Below are positions 49,205 to 57,360 of a stretch of DNA of 64,000 nucleotides, piece by piece (within the stretch, counting starts at the first letter, position 1; each line of letters opens with the position of its first letter). A model generated the notes under the pieces. That model did no database searches and was not told the DNA's origin. It was given only the letters and a program-made list of their open reading frames with translations. Position numbers and translations under genes: made by a program. The DNA is from Aureimonas psammosilenae (lineage in GTDB: Bacteria; Pseudomonadota; Alphaproteobacteria; Rhizobiales; Rhizobiaceae), in assembly GCF_009176975.1 (NCBI RefSeq), contig NZ_WEZG01000005.1, positions 186,001-250,000 of the forward strand, written 5' to 3'.

Positions 49205-49516
49205 TTACAGGGTGCCGTCGAGCGGTTTGCCGGAGTTGCGGTTCAGCTTCTGCTCTTCCCTCTGGCGAACCGATTTCCGCAGGTCGATCTCGTCCCAGGC
49301 TGCCAGGCTAATGGTGTTGATGAAGGTCTCCGGGTGCAGCCTCCGATCCATCTCGACATCCGGGAGAGCGTCGAGGAGATCGAAGTAGAGCCGCTGCCGG
49401 GTCGTGATGTCCTGGAGGGTATCGTCAGAGAGGACGGCGATCGCGTTCACCAGGAGACCCAGCCGGCCGGCCGTGGACAGGCCCTGCGCCAGGGTCTTAG
49501 CCGAGGTCATCGTCAT
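49205..49516 (-). CDS. Hypothetical island protein
   Basis: A 103 aa protein with a helical middle (LGLLVNAIAVLSDDTLQDITTRQRLYFDLL). A purine-rich stretch (GGAAGAGGAAGAGGAAGAG) lies upstream and provides a ribosome site. ATG at 49516 or 49510. No function assigned. Confidence 0.55.
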   Translation of the reverse strand: MTMTSAKTLAQGLSTAGRLGLLVNAIAVLSDDTLQDITTRQRLYFDLLDALPDVEMDRRLHPETFINTISLAAWDEIDLRKSVRQREEQKLNRNSGKPLDGTL

Positions 49517-49627
49517 CGGTCTCTTCCTCTTCCTCTTCCGGGATCACGTCTTTCACGGTGACGATGATGCGAATGCGCCTGCCGATCGAGCGCGTGACTG
49601 CCGGAGCCGGGTCTGAGGGAGAGGCAC

Positions 49628-49858
49628 GTGAACAAGCAGCGACGGAAGACGATCGCGGAACTTATCTAGCGCCTGAACGATCTTTACGCGGAAATCTCGA
49701 CGCTTGGCGATGAGGAACAGGAAGCGTTCGACGGAATGCCGGAAGGCTTGCAGTCGAGCGAACGAGGCGAAGCGGCGCAGACTGCTATTGAAGCCCTGGG
49801 GTCGGCCTTATCCTCGTGTGGGGAAGTTAGATCGCAGCTTGAGGAAGCGGCGGCATAA
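49628..49858 (+). pseudogene. Small gene with an internal amber stop
   Basis: A GTG at 49628 opens VNKQRRKTIAELI, then TAG at 49667-49669, then 62 in-frame codons to TAA reading RLNDLYAEISTLGDEEQEAF and DGMPEGLQSSERGEAAQTA. The acidic QEAFDGMPEGLQSSERG part resembles a small phage-type protein. The frame is otherwise intact, so this is either a recent point mutation or a suppressed amber. Confidence 0.55.
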
Positions 49859-49911
49859 GTCCCTGCTCGACGCCTTACACCTGCCGAACTAAGCTAGCGT
49901 TCGGATTGAGA

Positions 49912-49929
49912 GGCCGGCGGGAACCGGCC
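49912..49929 (+). other. Short hairpin, possible terminator
   Basis: GGCCGG and CCGGCC arms with a 6 nt loop, followed by CCTCCTTCCT. It follows the broken gene. Confidence 0.35.
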
Positions 49930-49992
49930 CCTCCTTCCTGGCTAGACGAATATGACACGGACGTGGATCTTTCAGCCCGTCTGCACGTCAAC

Positions 49993-50016
49993 AAGGGGCG
50001 CCTTCGGGCGCTCCTT
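49993..50016 (+). other. UUCG-tetraloop hairpin before a small gene
   Basis: Arms AAGGGGCGCC and GGCGCTCCTT (10 bp with one G-T pair) around TTCG, ending 16 bp before the ATG of the next gene and next to its GGAGG site. It may terminate upstream transcription or affect translation. Confidence 0.45.
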
Positions 50017-50032
50017 CCGTTTGGAGGTGATT

Positions 50033-50209
50033 ATGTCGATTGTATTTGATGCAATGGCTATAGAAGGTGCCGCTCGTAAGTTGAGAGAGCTAGAGAAGGC
50101 GGAAACGTTAGACCTGGAAGAGATCAAGGCTGCCTTCGGCGAAGTCGCAGGCGCCCTTGAGCGGATTGGTGAAATGGTTCGTCAGTTGGATCGGTCGATC
50201 GACTTATAG
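50033..50209 (+). CDS. Small helical protein, unknown
   Basis: A 58 aa protein (IVFDAMAIEGAARKLREL, then EEIKAAFGEVAGALERIGEM) with a strong TTGGAGGTGATT site before the ATG at 50033. Heptad-like spacing suggests a coiled coil. No function known. Confidence 0.6.
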   Translation: MSIVFDAMAIEGAARKLRELEKAETLDLEEIKAAFGEVAGALERIGEMVRQLDRSIDL

Positions 50210-50240
50210 TTTTGTTAGGCGAGGGCGGTAGAAGGCGCCC

Positions 50241-50711
50241 TCACTGTTTCGTCCGCTCAACGCCGGGACGCCGTATCATCAAACGACAAGCGACCGCTCG
50301 ATCACCCCATCGTGTCGAAAAAGCATCGCCAATATCGAACCAGCCGCCCAAACCGTCTCCCGTGCCATGATGCGCACCCATGCACGAGCAGTTGCAGTCA
50401 TGTCCCTTCGCATGGCGACAAGCCCGAGCGCACTTCTCTTGCTCTCGATATGGTTGGATCACGTAAAGCTTCCCGAAGCGATCTAATGCTTGCTCAACAA
50501 AATCATTGAAACGAGTTTTGCCGAGCTCCCAGTAGTGTGGATCATCGAACCGTTCCGGTTGATGCTGGCGACCGCTACTAATCCAATCAAACTTCTCCTC
50601 ACCAGCGGGCAGTCGGATACGAAGCTTCTCATCCGGCCCGCCCCGTCGCAGCACTACCGGAACCTCTCGCTGTTTCCAGACATCACGTAGACGTTGATCG
50701 TTGTTCGACAT
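50241..50711 (-). CDS. Cysteine-motif protein, unknown
   Basis: A 156 aa protein. A dense Cys/His block, CARACRHAKGHDCNCSCMGA then HHG, looks like a metal-binding site and is of a type seen in phage and actinobacterial hypothetical proteins. The rest is polar, with FDWISSGRQHQPERFDDPHYW. ATG at 50711 is preferred over a GTG 9 bp upstream. Last gene before the island edge. Confidence 0.6.
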   Translation of the reverse strand: MSNNDQRLRDVWKQREVPVVLRRGGPDEKLRIRLPAGEEKFDWISSGRQHQPERFDDPHYWELGKTRFNDFVEQALDRFGKLYVIQPYREQEKCARACRHAKGHDCNCSCMGAHHGTGDGLGGWFDIGDAFSTRWGDRAVACRLMIRRPGVERTKQ

Positions 50712-50854
50712 CGACTCCACTCCCGGTAGTGCATACTACCTTGGCGTCATCTTTTCGGCTCGAGGAGGATGAGATCGCTTATCAACAGACGTAATCCATC
50801 CGCCGTGAAGCTCGCGAAACAGCGGAACTGATCCGGTTCCATGACCCGGAAAAC

Positions 50855-50875
50855 TGTTCCGGTTGACTGTTCCGG
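50855..50875 (+). repeat. Paired TGTTCCGG direct repeats, right end (probable integrase arm sites)
   Basis: TGTTCCGG at 50855 and 50868, again 13 bp apart and in the same orientation as the left pair. It is 40 bp inside the tRNA-Gln end. Confidence 0.7.
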
Positions 50876-50915
50876 CGTTTCCGAAACTGTCTGATTTCGT
50901 TGCGAAAATAGACAT

Positions 50916-50990
<75 letters not shown>

Positions 50991-51150
50991 TCGTGCCGAG
51001 CATGGTCGCGCGTCCTATAACGGTTGCCGGCTCGGCGCGCAATCCATCGTGAAGGCCTTGTAGAGGGATCGCCGAGCCTGCGAAATAAAGGCGAAAGACT
51101 CCGCTTGCGGGGCGCGAAAAGCCTCGCTATAAGGCCGCCACCGCTGGTCG

Positions 51151-51227
51151 CGGAGTGTAGCGCAGCCTGGTAGCGCACCTCGTTCGGGACGAGGGGGTCG
51201 CAGGTTCAAATCCTGCCACTCCGACCA
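51151..51227 (+). tRNA. tRNA-Pro (anticodon CGG)
   Basis: 77 nt with encoded CCA. Acceptor CGGAGTG/CACTCCG, anticodon stem CCTCG/CGAGG around TTCGGGA, and a T arm with GGTTCAAATCC. Confidence 0.95.
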
Positions 51228-51310
51228 TTCTCTTCCGCTGAAATCTCGAGATGTCCGAGATCGACCGAAAGGTCGGTGGTGGATCGACGCGGCATGGCGA
51301 CGCCTGTTCG

Positions 51311-52246
51311 TCACCCGAGGCGCAGATCCGATGCTCCGGTGTCGATGTGCGGCGCCCAGAAGGCGATGGATTCGGCGATCTGGGGAATCACCTGCCGGTC
51401 GTTCGGCTCGCGCTCCTTGAAGGAAAGCTCCAGACATATCTCGTTGTGCTTTGCGCCGCCTTGCGCGAAGGCTTCCAGAAGCGGGGCCGGCTGGATGCGC
51501 CCCTCCGCGTTGAACTCGGCGGTGAAGGGGCGGTGGCCGCCTTTGTCCATCAGGCTTTGCTTGATGTGGATGATCGGCGACAGCGTCGGCACGGCCTTTG
51601 CCCAGGCATAGGGGTCGTAGTCGTCTGGATTGGCGCTCGTGACGTCGCCGTGGTCGATATCGGCCATCATCCACATGGGGATCGCCATCTTCGCGGCCCC
51701 GAGGCGATCCTGAAGCGCGATGCAGGCGGCGATCGTTTCGCCGAACTCGCGCCCGACGCTCATCGGTTCCCAAAAGACATATGACAGTCCGGCTTGTTTG
51801 CCGTGTTCGGCGACTTCCGCCCAGCAGTCCACGGCGATGTCGATCAGTTCCTCGCGCCGCGCCGGGTCGTCGTAGTCGCGAAAGGCAAGAATCGCGAACT
51901 GCGTGCCGATCGCGGTGCCGCCGAGTTCGGCGATGATGTCGGCGAAGGTCTTGAACCAGTCGACATAGTAGCGGCGCACGTCCCGGTCCGGGTGGCCGAA
52001 ATGGTTGAGCCGCCCGTAAGGGCCGGTCATGCCGCTCGTCACGCGCACCCCGGTGCGTCCGAGCGCCGCTCCCATCTGCCGGGTCAGCCGGCTGAGAACC
52101 GCGGCCGGCCAGGACGGGTTGATGAATTCGTGCGTCAGTTGCAGGTCGCGGATGCGCAAGTCTCGCGCCGTGGTTTCCACGAGGTCGTCGACATCGGCGA
52201 AGCGGTTCACCAGCGGGTTGGTGTTCAGCGAAAGCGTCAACGGCAT
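51311..52246 (-). CDS. TIM-barrel sugar isomerase/epimerase (AP endonuclease 2 fold)
   Basis: Protein of 311 aa of the xylose-isomerase-like TIM barrel family. LSLNTNPLVNRFADVDDLVE opens the barrel; metal-ligand candidates are in YVFWEPMSVGREFGE, MWMMADIDHGDV and HIKQSLMDKGGHRPF. Such enzymes isomerise or epimerise sugars or sugar phosphates. Last gene of the GntR-PLP-ABC locus, 124 bp after the ATPase gene, so it probably acts on the imported sugar or derivative. The exact reaction is unknown. Confidence 0.82.
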   Translation of the reverse strand: MPLTLSLNTNPLVNRFADVDDLVETTARDLRIRDLQLTHEFINPSWPAAVLSRLTRQMGAALGRTGVRVTSGMTGPYGRLNHFGHPDRDVRRYYVDWFKTFADIIAELGGTAIGTQFAILAFRDYDDPARREELIDIAVDCWAEVAEHGKQAGLSYVFWEPMSVGREFGETIAACIALQDRLGAAKMAIPMWMMADIDHGDVTSANPDDYDPYAWAKAVPTLSPIIHIKQSLMDKGGHRPFTAEFNAEGRIQPAPLLEAFAQGGAKHNEICLELSFKEREPNDRQVIPQIAESIAFWAPHIDTGASDLRLG

Positions 52247-52370
52247 GGCGCGTCCTTCCTCAAGACTGACGAGGGCCTTCCGCCTTCCTGAAACGTTTCG
52301 GGGGCCCCGTCGAGAGGCGCGGCGCTGAAATCAGTATCCGCGCCGTTCCCTCAGCGGACGATGCCCGGCA

Positions 52371-53471
52371 TCAGGCGAGGCCTGCGGGCGCGGCATCCAT
52401 GCGCTCGCCCGTTTCGCCGTGGAAGACGTGAAGGCGCTCTGGCGGCAGGCGGAGCTCGACTGCTTCCCCGTTTCGCAACGCCGCGACCCCCTGCAGAAAA
52501 GCCTTGATCGTCTGCCCGGCGAACGCGCAATGGACGATCGTGCCCATGCCGGTCGGCTCCACCAGTTCGACATGGGAGGCGTGGGATAACCCGTCCGCCG
52601 CCCCGCCGAGGCCGACATGCTCGGGCCGGATGCCGACCGTCAGGCGCGTGTCGTTGGGGGCGTCGAGGCCGGGCGGCAGGGCGAGGACGCTATCGCCGGT
52701 CAGCATGAGTTCGGTCTTGTTGCCAGCCACCCGCACCCGCCCTTCGAGAAAGTTCATCGCCGGCGAGCCGATGAAGCCGGCGACGAAGCGGTTGGCCGGG
52801 CGCTCGTAGAGATCGAGCGGCGAGCCGATCTGGCGGATTTCGCCGCCTTCCATCGCCACGATCCGGTCGGCCAGCGTCATGGCTTCGATCTGGTCGTGGG
52901 TGACATAGATGGAGGTGGCACTGAGCGACTGGTGCAGTTTCTTGATCTCGGCGCGCATGGTCTCGCGCAGCCGCGCGTCGAGGTTCGACAAGGGCTCGTC
53001 GAACAGAAAGGCCTGGGGCTGGCGCACGATGGCGCGGCCCATGGCGACGCGCTGGCGCTGGCCACCGGACAGGGTCTTCGGCCGCCGGTCCACGAGCTTG
53101 GTCAGCCCGAGCGTTTCGGCCGCGCCCGCCACGGCCGCGGCGATCCGCTCCTTCGGCGTTTTGCGAAGGCGCAAGGCGTAGCTCATGTTCGCCGAAACGC
53201 TCATATGCGGGTAGAGAGCATAGGACTGGAACACCATCGCGAGGTTGCGATCCTTCGGCGGCATCTCGTTGACGCGCGTTCCGGCGATGGCGATCTCGCC
53301 GTCCGTCACCTCCTCGAGCCCGGCGATCATGCGCAGAAGCGTCGATTTTCCGCAGCCCGAAGGTCCGACCAGGACGATGAACTCGCCCGAGCGGATCGAC
53401 AGGTCGACCGAGCGCAGAACGTCGACCGGGCCATAGGACTTGGCGACGGCGCGGATGTCGATGGAAGCCAT
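52371..53471 (-). CDS. MalK/UgpC-type sugar ABC transporter ATPase
   Basis: ATPase of 366 aa. Walker A is GPSGCGKSTLLRMIAG, signature LSGGQRQRVAMGRAIV, Walker B AFLFDEPLSNLD, and switch THDQIEAM. The C-terminal TOBE domain (VGIRPEHVGLG) is present. It follows the MalG-type permease by 10 bp. Confidence 0.93.
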   Translation of the reverse strand: MASIDIRAVAKSYGPVDVLRSVDLSIRSGEFIVLVGPSGCGKSTLLRMIAGLEEVTDGEIAIAGTRVNEMPPKDRNLAMVFQSYALYPHMSVSANMSYALRLRKTPKERIAAAVAGAAETLGLTKLVDRRPKTLSGGQRQRVAMGRAIVRQPQAFLFDEPLSNLDARLRETMRAEIKKLHQSLSATSIYVTHDQIEAMTLADRIVAMEGGEIRQIGSPLDLYERPANRFVAGFIGSPAMNFLEGRVRVAGNKTELMLTGDSVLALPPGLDAPNDTRLTVGIRPEHVGLGGAADGLSHASHVELVEPTGMGTIVHCAFAGQTIKAFLQGVAALRNGEAVELRLPPERLHVFHGETGERMDAAPAGLA

Positions 53472-53481
53472 GGGTGCCCTT

Positions 53482-54312
53482 TCAGCCCTTCACCGCGCCG
53501 GCGGTGAGGCCGGCCACGAGAAAGCGCTGGATCAGGAGGAAGAACAGAACGGCGGGAACAAGCGCGAGGGTGCCGGCGGCCATCATCTGCCCAAAATCGA
53601 CGCCGAACTTCGACACGAAGGACAGGAGGCCGACCGGGAAGGTGGAAGCGTCGACCTTCGACACCAGCATCAGCGCGAACAGAAGCTCGCTCCAGGCGGC
53701 GGTGAAGACGAAGCCGAGCGTCGCGGCCATGCCGGGCAGCGTCAAGGGCACGATGATCTCGCGGAAAGCCTGGAAGCGGCTCGCGCCGTCGATCTGCGCG
53801 GCTTCCTCGAGATCCTTCGGGATGCCGTCGAAGAATGACTGCATCAGGAAGATCGCGAAGGGCACGTTGAACGCGGTGTAGACGATGATGAGGCCGGCCA
53901 GCGAGTTGGTGAGGCCGAGCGGCGACAGCATCTTGAAGATCGGCGCGATCAGCATCACCAGCGGAAACATCTGCGTGACGAGAAGAAGCCCGGTCATCCA
54001 GAGCTTGCCGCGAAACTCGAAGCGCGAAAAGGCATAGCCGCCGAAGGCCGCGATCACCGTCACGAGAACGGCCGTCGACAGGGACACGATCAGGCTGTTG
54101 CGGAAGAAGAGCGGGAAGTTCGAGTTCTCGATCACGAAGCGGAAGTGATCGAGGCTGGTGCGCGAGGGCCAAAGGCGCACGCCTTCGGAATACATGAGGT
54201 CGTTCGGCGTCAGCGACACCTTCACCAGCCAGAACAACGGGAATAGCGCGAAAAGAAGGAAGGCGAGGATGGCCAGCCGATGCGCGATGGTGGGGAGGAG
54301 ACGCGGGCGCAC
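53482..54312 (-). CDS. MalG-type sugar ABC permease
   Basis: Inner-membrane permease of 276 aa with six helices. The ATPase-contact EAA loop is EEAAQIDGASRFQAFREIIVPL. GTG start at 54312. It pairs with the MalF-type protein encoded 7 bp upstream. Confidence 0.92.
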   Translation of the reverse strand: MRPRLLPTIAHRLAILAFLLFALFPLFWLVKVSLTPNDLMYSEGVRLWPSRTSLDHFRFVIENSNFPLFFRNSLIVSLSTAVLVTVIAAFGGYAFSRFEFRGKLWMTGLLLVTQMFPLVMLIAPIFKMLSPLGLTNSLAGLIIVYTAFNVPFAIFLMQSFFDGIPKDLEEAAQIDGASRFQAFREIIVPLTLPGMAATLGFVFTAAWSELLFALMLVSKVDASTFPVGLLSFVSKFGVDFGQMMAAGTLALVPAVLFFLLIQRFLVAGLTAGAVKG

Positions 54313-54319
54313 GGGTTCT

Positions 54320-55255
54320 TCAGCCCTTCGACAGAAGCGTCTGGCGTAAAGTCACCAGAAGCAGCGAGTAAACGAGGAGAAGGGCGAGAAGCACGAGCGA
54401 GATCGCGGAGGCGTAGCCGAAGTCCAGCTTCCGGAAGGCGGTGGTGAAGATGTAGCTCGCCACGATCTGCGTGCGATCGGCCGGCCCGCCGCCGGTCATC
54501 ACCACGATGAGATCGGCGAAGTTCGCCACCCATACCGTTCGAAGAAGAATGGTGATCGCCATGGTGGGCGCGAGAAAGGGCAGGGTGATCGAGCGGAACT
54601 GCTGGAAGGGGCTCGCCCCGTCGATGGACGCAGCCTCGTAGATGTCGCGCGGGATGGCCTGCAGGGCCGCCAGCATTGTGATGGCGAAGAAGGGAATGCC
54701 CCACCAGACATTGGCGACGATGGGCCCGATCAAGGCGAGTTGCGGATCTGCGAGGATGTTGGTCGGAGCGTCGAGAAGCCCCAAAGCGGCCAGCCAATGC
54801 GGGATCGGCCCGACCACCGGGTTGAACAGCCATGCCCAGTCGAGACCCGACAGAAAGGACGGCACCGCCCAGGGCAGGAAGCACAAAGCCTGCGCGATGC
54901 CCCGCCCCGCGAAGGGACGGTTCAGAAGAAGCGCGAGGACGAGGCCCAGCGCGAATTGAAGAAGCACGGAAGAGGCGGTCCACCAGACCGTGTTGTTCAG
55001 CGCCTGCCAGAAATTGCGGTCGCTGGCGAGCGTATGGAAGTGCTTCAAGCCCACGAAGCCGCCACCGAAGGGGTTCAGGAGCTTGATGTCGCGAAAAGCG
55101 TAGGACACGCCGATGCAGAGCGGCACCAGCATCACGGCCACGATCAGGATCAAGGCCGGGGCCGAGTAGAGATAGGGCTCGGCGCGGTGCGCGAATCTCG
55201 CGGTCGGGCGTCTGCGTCCCTTCGGGGCTCGGACATGGGTGGCGGCGACGGTCAC
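54320..55255 (-). CDS. MalF-type sugar ABC permease
   Basis: Inner-membrane permease with the CUT1 pattern: YLYSAPALILIVAVMLVPL as first helix, DYEEAASIDGAS-type loop (IYEAASIDGASPFQQFRSITLPFL, by segment YEAASIDGAS). About 311 aa from the GTG at 55255. An upstream GTG at 55342 would give 340 aa but overlaps the vapC gene and adds sequence unlike a permease. No strong ribosome site marks either. Confidence 0.88.
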   Translation of the reverse strand: MTVAATHVRAPKGRRRPTARFAHRAEPYLYSAPALILIVAVMLVPLCIGVSYAFRDIKLLNPFGGGFVGLKHFHTLASDRNFWQALNNTVWWTASSVLLQFALGLVLALLLNRPFAGRGIAQALCFLPWAVPSFLSGLDWAWLFNPVVGPIPHWLAALGLLDAPTNILADPQLALIGPIVANVWWGIPFFAITMLAALQAIPRDIYEAASIDGASPFQQFRSITLPFLAPTMAITILLRTVWVANFADLIVVMTGGGPADRTQIVASYIFTTAFRKLDFGYASAISLVLLALLLVYSLLLVTLRQTLLSKG

Positions 55256-55316
55256 TGGCGAGGCATGGTCCGCAACGGTTGAAAGGATAACTAAGGGTTC
55301 GGGGCCGCTTCCGGCG

Positions 55317-55712
55317 CTATGCGAGAAGACGGGCGGCGACACCCTGTTGTTCGAGAAGCCGGACGGCCTTCCGGTCGAAGGACACGAAGGTGTCTGCTCC
55401 GAGCCAGCGGCCGTCGAAGGCGATCACCCCATCGGCGAAGTCTCCGCCGGCATCGAGAACGGCAAGGCCGGCATCGACGATCGGGCGGTCGACCACGACG
55501 TTTCCGGTATCCAGCAGCATCCGGATCGAGGTGGCGACCTGCTTCTTTTTCGCTCCGTAGCTTCGGCCAAGAACCCAGGCGAACTCGCAAAGCGAATGCA
55601 CGCTGACGGCAACGGTCTCAGCCGATGCAAGGGCTTCGAGCGCTGCCTTCTGCTGGCCCTCGTCCGGAAGGAAAGCACGCAGCAGGACGTTGGTATCGGC
55701 GACGATCTTCAT
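55317..55712 (-). CDS. vapC: VapC-type PIN-domain toxin
   Basis: RNase toxin of 131 aa. PIN acidic residues are at MKIVADTNVLL (D6), CEFAWVL, ADGVIAFDGRW and FVSFDRKAVR. VapC proteins cleave tRNA or rRNA and are neutralised by VapB. ATG at 55712 overlaps the vapB stop by 4 bp. It lies between the SBP and permease genes of a sugar importer. Confidence 0.88.
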   Translation of the reverse strand: MKIVADTNVLLRAFLPDEGQQKAALEALASAETVAVSVHSLCEFAWVLGRSYGAKKKQVATSIRMLLDTGNVVVDRPIVDAGLAVLDAGGDFADGVIAFDGRWLGADTFVSFDRKAVRLLEQQGVAARLLA

Positions 55713-55984
55713 TTGTCCTTGAGGCCCGCCATGCCGGCTTCCGCACCCGCTTCGCCGATCGCTTCGTTGATTTCCTCGATCGTCAGACTGAGGCCGTTGG
55801 TCTTGCCGGCAAGAAAGCCTGCGATCTGGTCCCACGATCCCTTCGGCTTTTCGGCGGTCAGTTCCGCCCGTCCATCAGGCAGGAGGTCAAGCCGGATCTT
55901 GCCGCCCGGCTGGATGCCGAGATGCTGAAGCACGTCCTTGCGGAATGTGACTTGGCCGCGCGCCGTGACCGTTAAAGTCGTCAT
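55709..55984 (-). CDS. vapB: VapB-type antitoxin (AbrB/SpoVT fold)
   Basis: Antitoxin of 91 aa. The swapped-hairpin AbrB N-terminus MTTLTVTARGQVTFRKDVLQ is followed by a C-terminal helical part (LTIEEINEAIGEAGAEAG) that would wrap VapC. A perfect inverted repeat upstream is its likely operator. Confidence 0.87.
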   Translation of the reverse strand: MTTLTVTARGQVTFRKDVLQHLGIQPGGKIRLDLLPDGRAELTAEKPKGSWDQIAGFLAGKTNGLSLTIEEINEAIGEAGAEAGMAGLKDK

Positions 55985-56005
55985 GTTGGAGTTCCCGATG
56001 AAGCG

Positions 56006-56039
56006 CTTGTAGGTAATGCATTCCTGCATTACCTACAAG
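56006..56039. promoter_or_regulatory. Perfect inverted repeat, probable VapB operator
   Basis: Arms CTTGTAGGTAATGCA and TGCATTACCTACAAG, 15 bp each and exactly complementary, 4 bp spacer. It starts 21 bp before the vapB ATG. Confidence 0.78.
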
Positions 56040-56067
56040 GAAGGCGTAGGCCCGATGCCGGCTTCTC

Positions 56068-57333
56068 CTACTGTGCGGCTTTGAACTTCTGCTGCGCGGT
56101 TGTCAGGTATTCGGCCCATTGCTTGGCCATTTCCTCGGGCGTGATCTCGCCGAGGAGTGCTTGCTGCGAGGTGGTCGGGACCATGGAATCCTTGAAGTAG
56201 GCGAATTCCTCCAGATAGCTCGGAAGCGAGGTCGGGACGGTGTTGGCGTCCTTCAACTCGTCGAACCAGCCCTTGAACTTGTCGGTGGCGTAGAACGGGT
56301 CCTGTTCGGCCGATTTCAGGGCGGGGAGGGCGCCGGTGCGCTTGTTCCAGGCGACGTTGCCTTCCTTGCCCTGCAGCGTCTCGATCAGCTTCCAGGCAAG
56401 TTCCTTGTTTTCGGAATTGGCGAACATCGACCAGCCGGCGAAGCCGATCACCGGAAAGGCCTTGCCGGCCTCGCCCTTGGGCAGCGGCACGACGCCGTAA
56501 TCCTCCGGCTTCATCTTCTCCTCGATCGCGATCAGCGCGTCGGGGTCCTGGTTCAGCATGGCGCAGGTGCCGGAATAGAAGCCCGCCACCGTTTCGTTGA
56601 AGCCCCAGGAGATCGAGTCCTTCGGCGCGAGGCCCTTCTTGTAGTAGTCGATGAACCAGGCGAGACCCTTCACCTTTTCGGGGCTGTCGAAGGTGGAGGT
56701 GCCATCTTGCTTGAAGAACGTGTTGTCGCCGGAAATGGCGTTGGTGAAGACGGTCCAGTCGTTGAGACCGCCGCGTCCGCCGCGCAAGCAGTAGCCGTAC
56801 TTGCCGGGCAGCTTGGAGACCTTTTCGGAAGCTTCCTGGAACTCCGCGATGGTTTTGGGGGGCGCCGCGACGCCGGCCTCATCGAACAGCTTCTTGTTGT
56901 AGAACATCGCGCCGAGATAGAAGCCGTAGGGCAGCATATAGGCCGTCTTGCCGTCGGTCGAGCGGCCGAACTGGAGCGCGCGCTCGTTGAGATCGCTGGA
57001 GCCCTGCCATTTGGCGAGATAGGGCTCCAGGCTCTCCAGCGCGCCGTTCTTGGCGTAAAGCGCGACCCAGGTGTCCGGCATCTCCATCACGTCCGGCGTT
57101 TCGCCGGCCGAAACCATGGTCGCGAACTTCTCGAAGGCCTCGCCCCAGGGAAGCGAGGTGATCTCGACCTTGGTGCCCGGATTGGCCGCCTCGAATTTCG
57201 CGACGATCTCGTTCAGCGTCTGCGTGCGGGCCGGCGAGGTGATGACTTCGGTGAGCTTCAGCACCGTGTCGGCGAGCGCTGTTCCCGAAAGGAGGGCGCT
57301 AGCAAGGGATGCGGCGAGAAACGTCTTCATCAT
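56068..57333 (-). CDS. Periplasmic sugar-binding protein (MalE/UgpB family)
   Basis: Binding protein of 421 aa. A signal peptide (FLAASLASALLSGTALA) is followed by an SBP_bac_1 fold: IVAKFEAANPGTKVEI, LPWGEAFEKFATMVSAGETPDV, LPYGFYLGAMFYNKKLFDEAGV. It would feed the MalFGK-type genes, which are now separated from it by vapBC. ATG at 57333; the next codon is also ATG. Confidence 0.9.
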   Translation of the reverse strand: MMKTFLAASLASALLSGTALADTVLKLTEVITSPARTQTLNEIVAKFEAANPGTKVEITSLPWGEAFEKFATMVSAGETPDVMEMPDTWVALYAKNGALESLEPYLAKWQGSSDLNERALQFGRSTDGKTAYMLPYGFYLGAMFYNKKLFDEAGVAAPPKTIAEFQEASEKVSKLPGKYGYCLRGGRGGLNDWTVFTNAISGDNTFFKQDGTSTFDSPEKVKGLAWFIDYYKKGLAPKDSISWGFNETVAGFYSGTCAMLNQDPDALIAIEEKMKPEDYGVVPLPKGEAGKAFPVIGFAGWSMFANSENKELAWKLIETLQGKEGNVAWNKRTGALPALKSAEQDPFYATDKFKGWFDELKDANTVPTSLPSYLEEFAYFKDSMVPTTSQQALLGEITPEEMAKQWAEYLTTAQQKFKAAQ

Positions 57334-57360
57334 GGCATTTCCTCCTGTTCGGTTGGTGGT

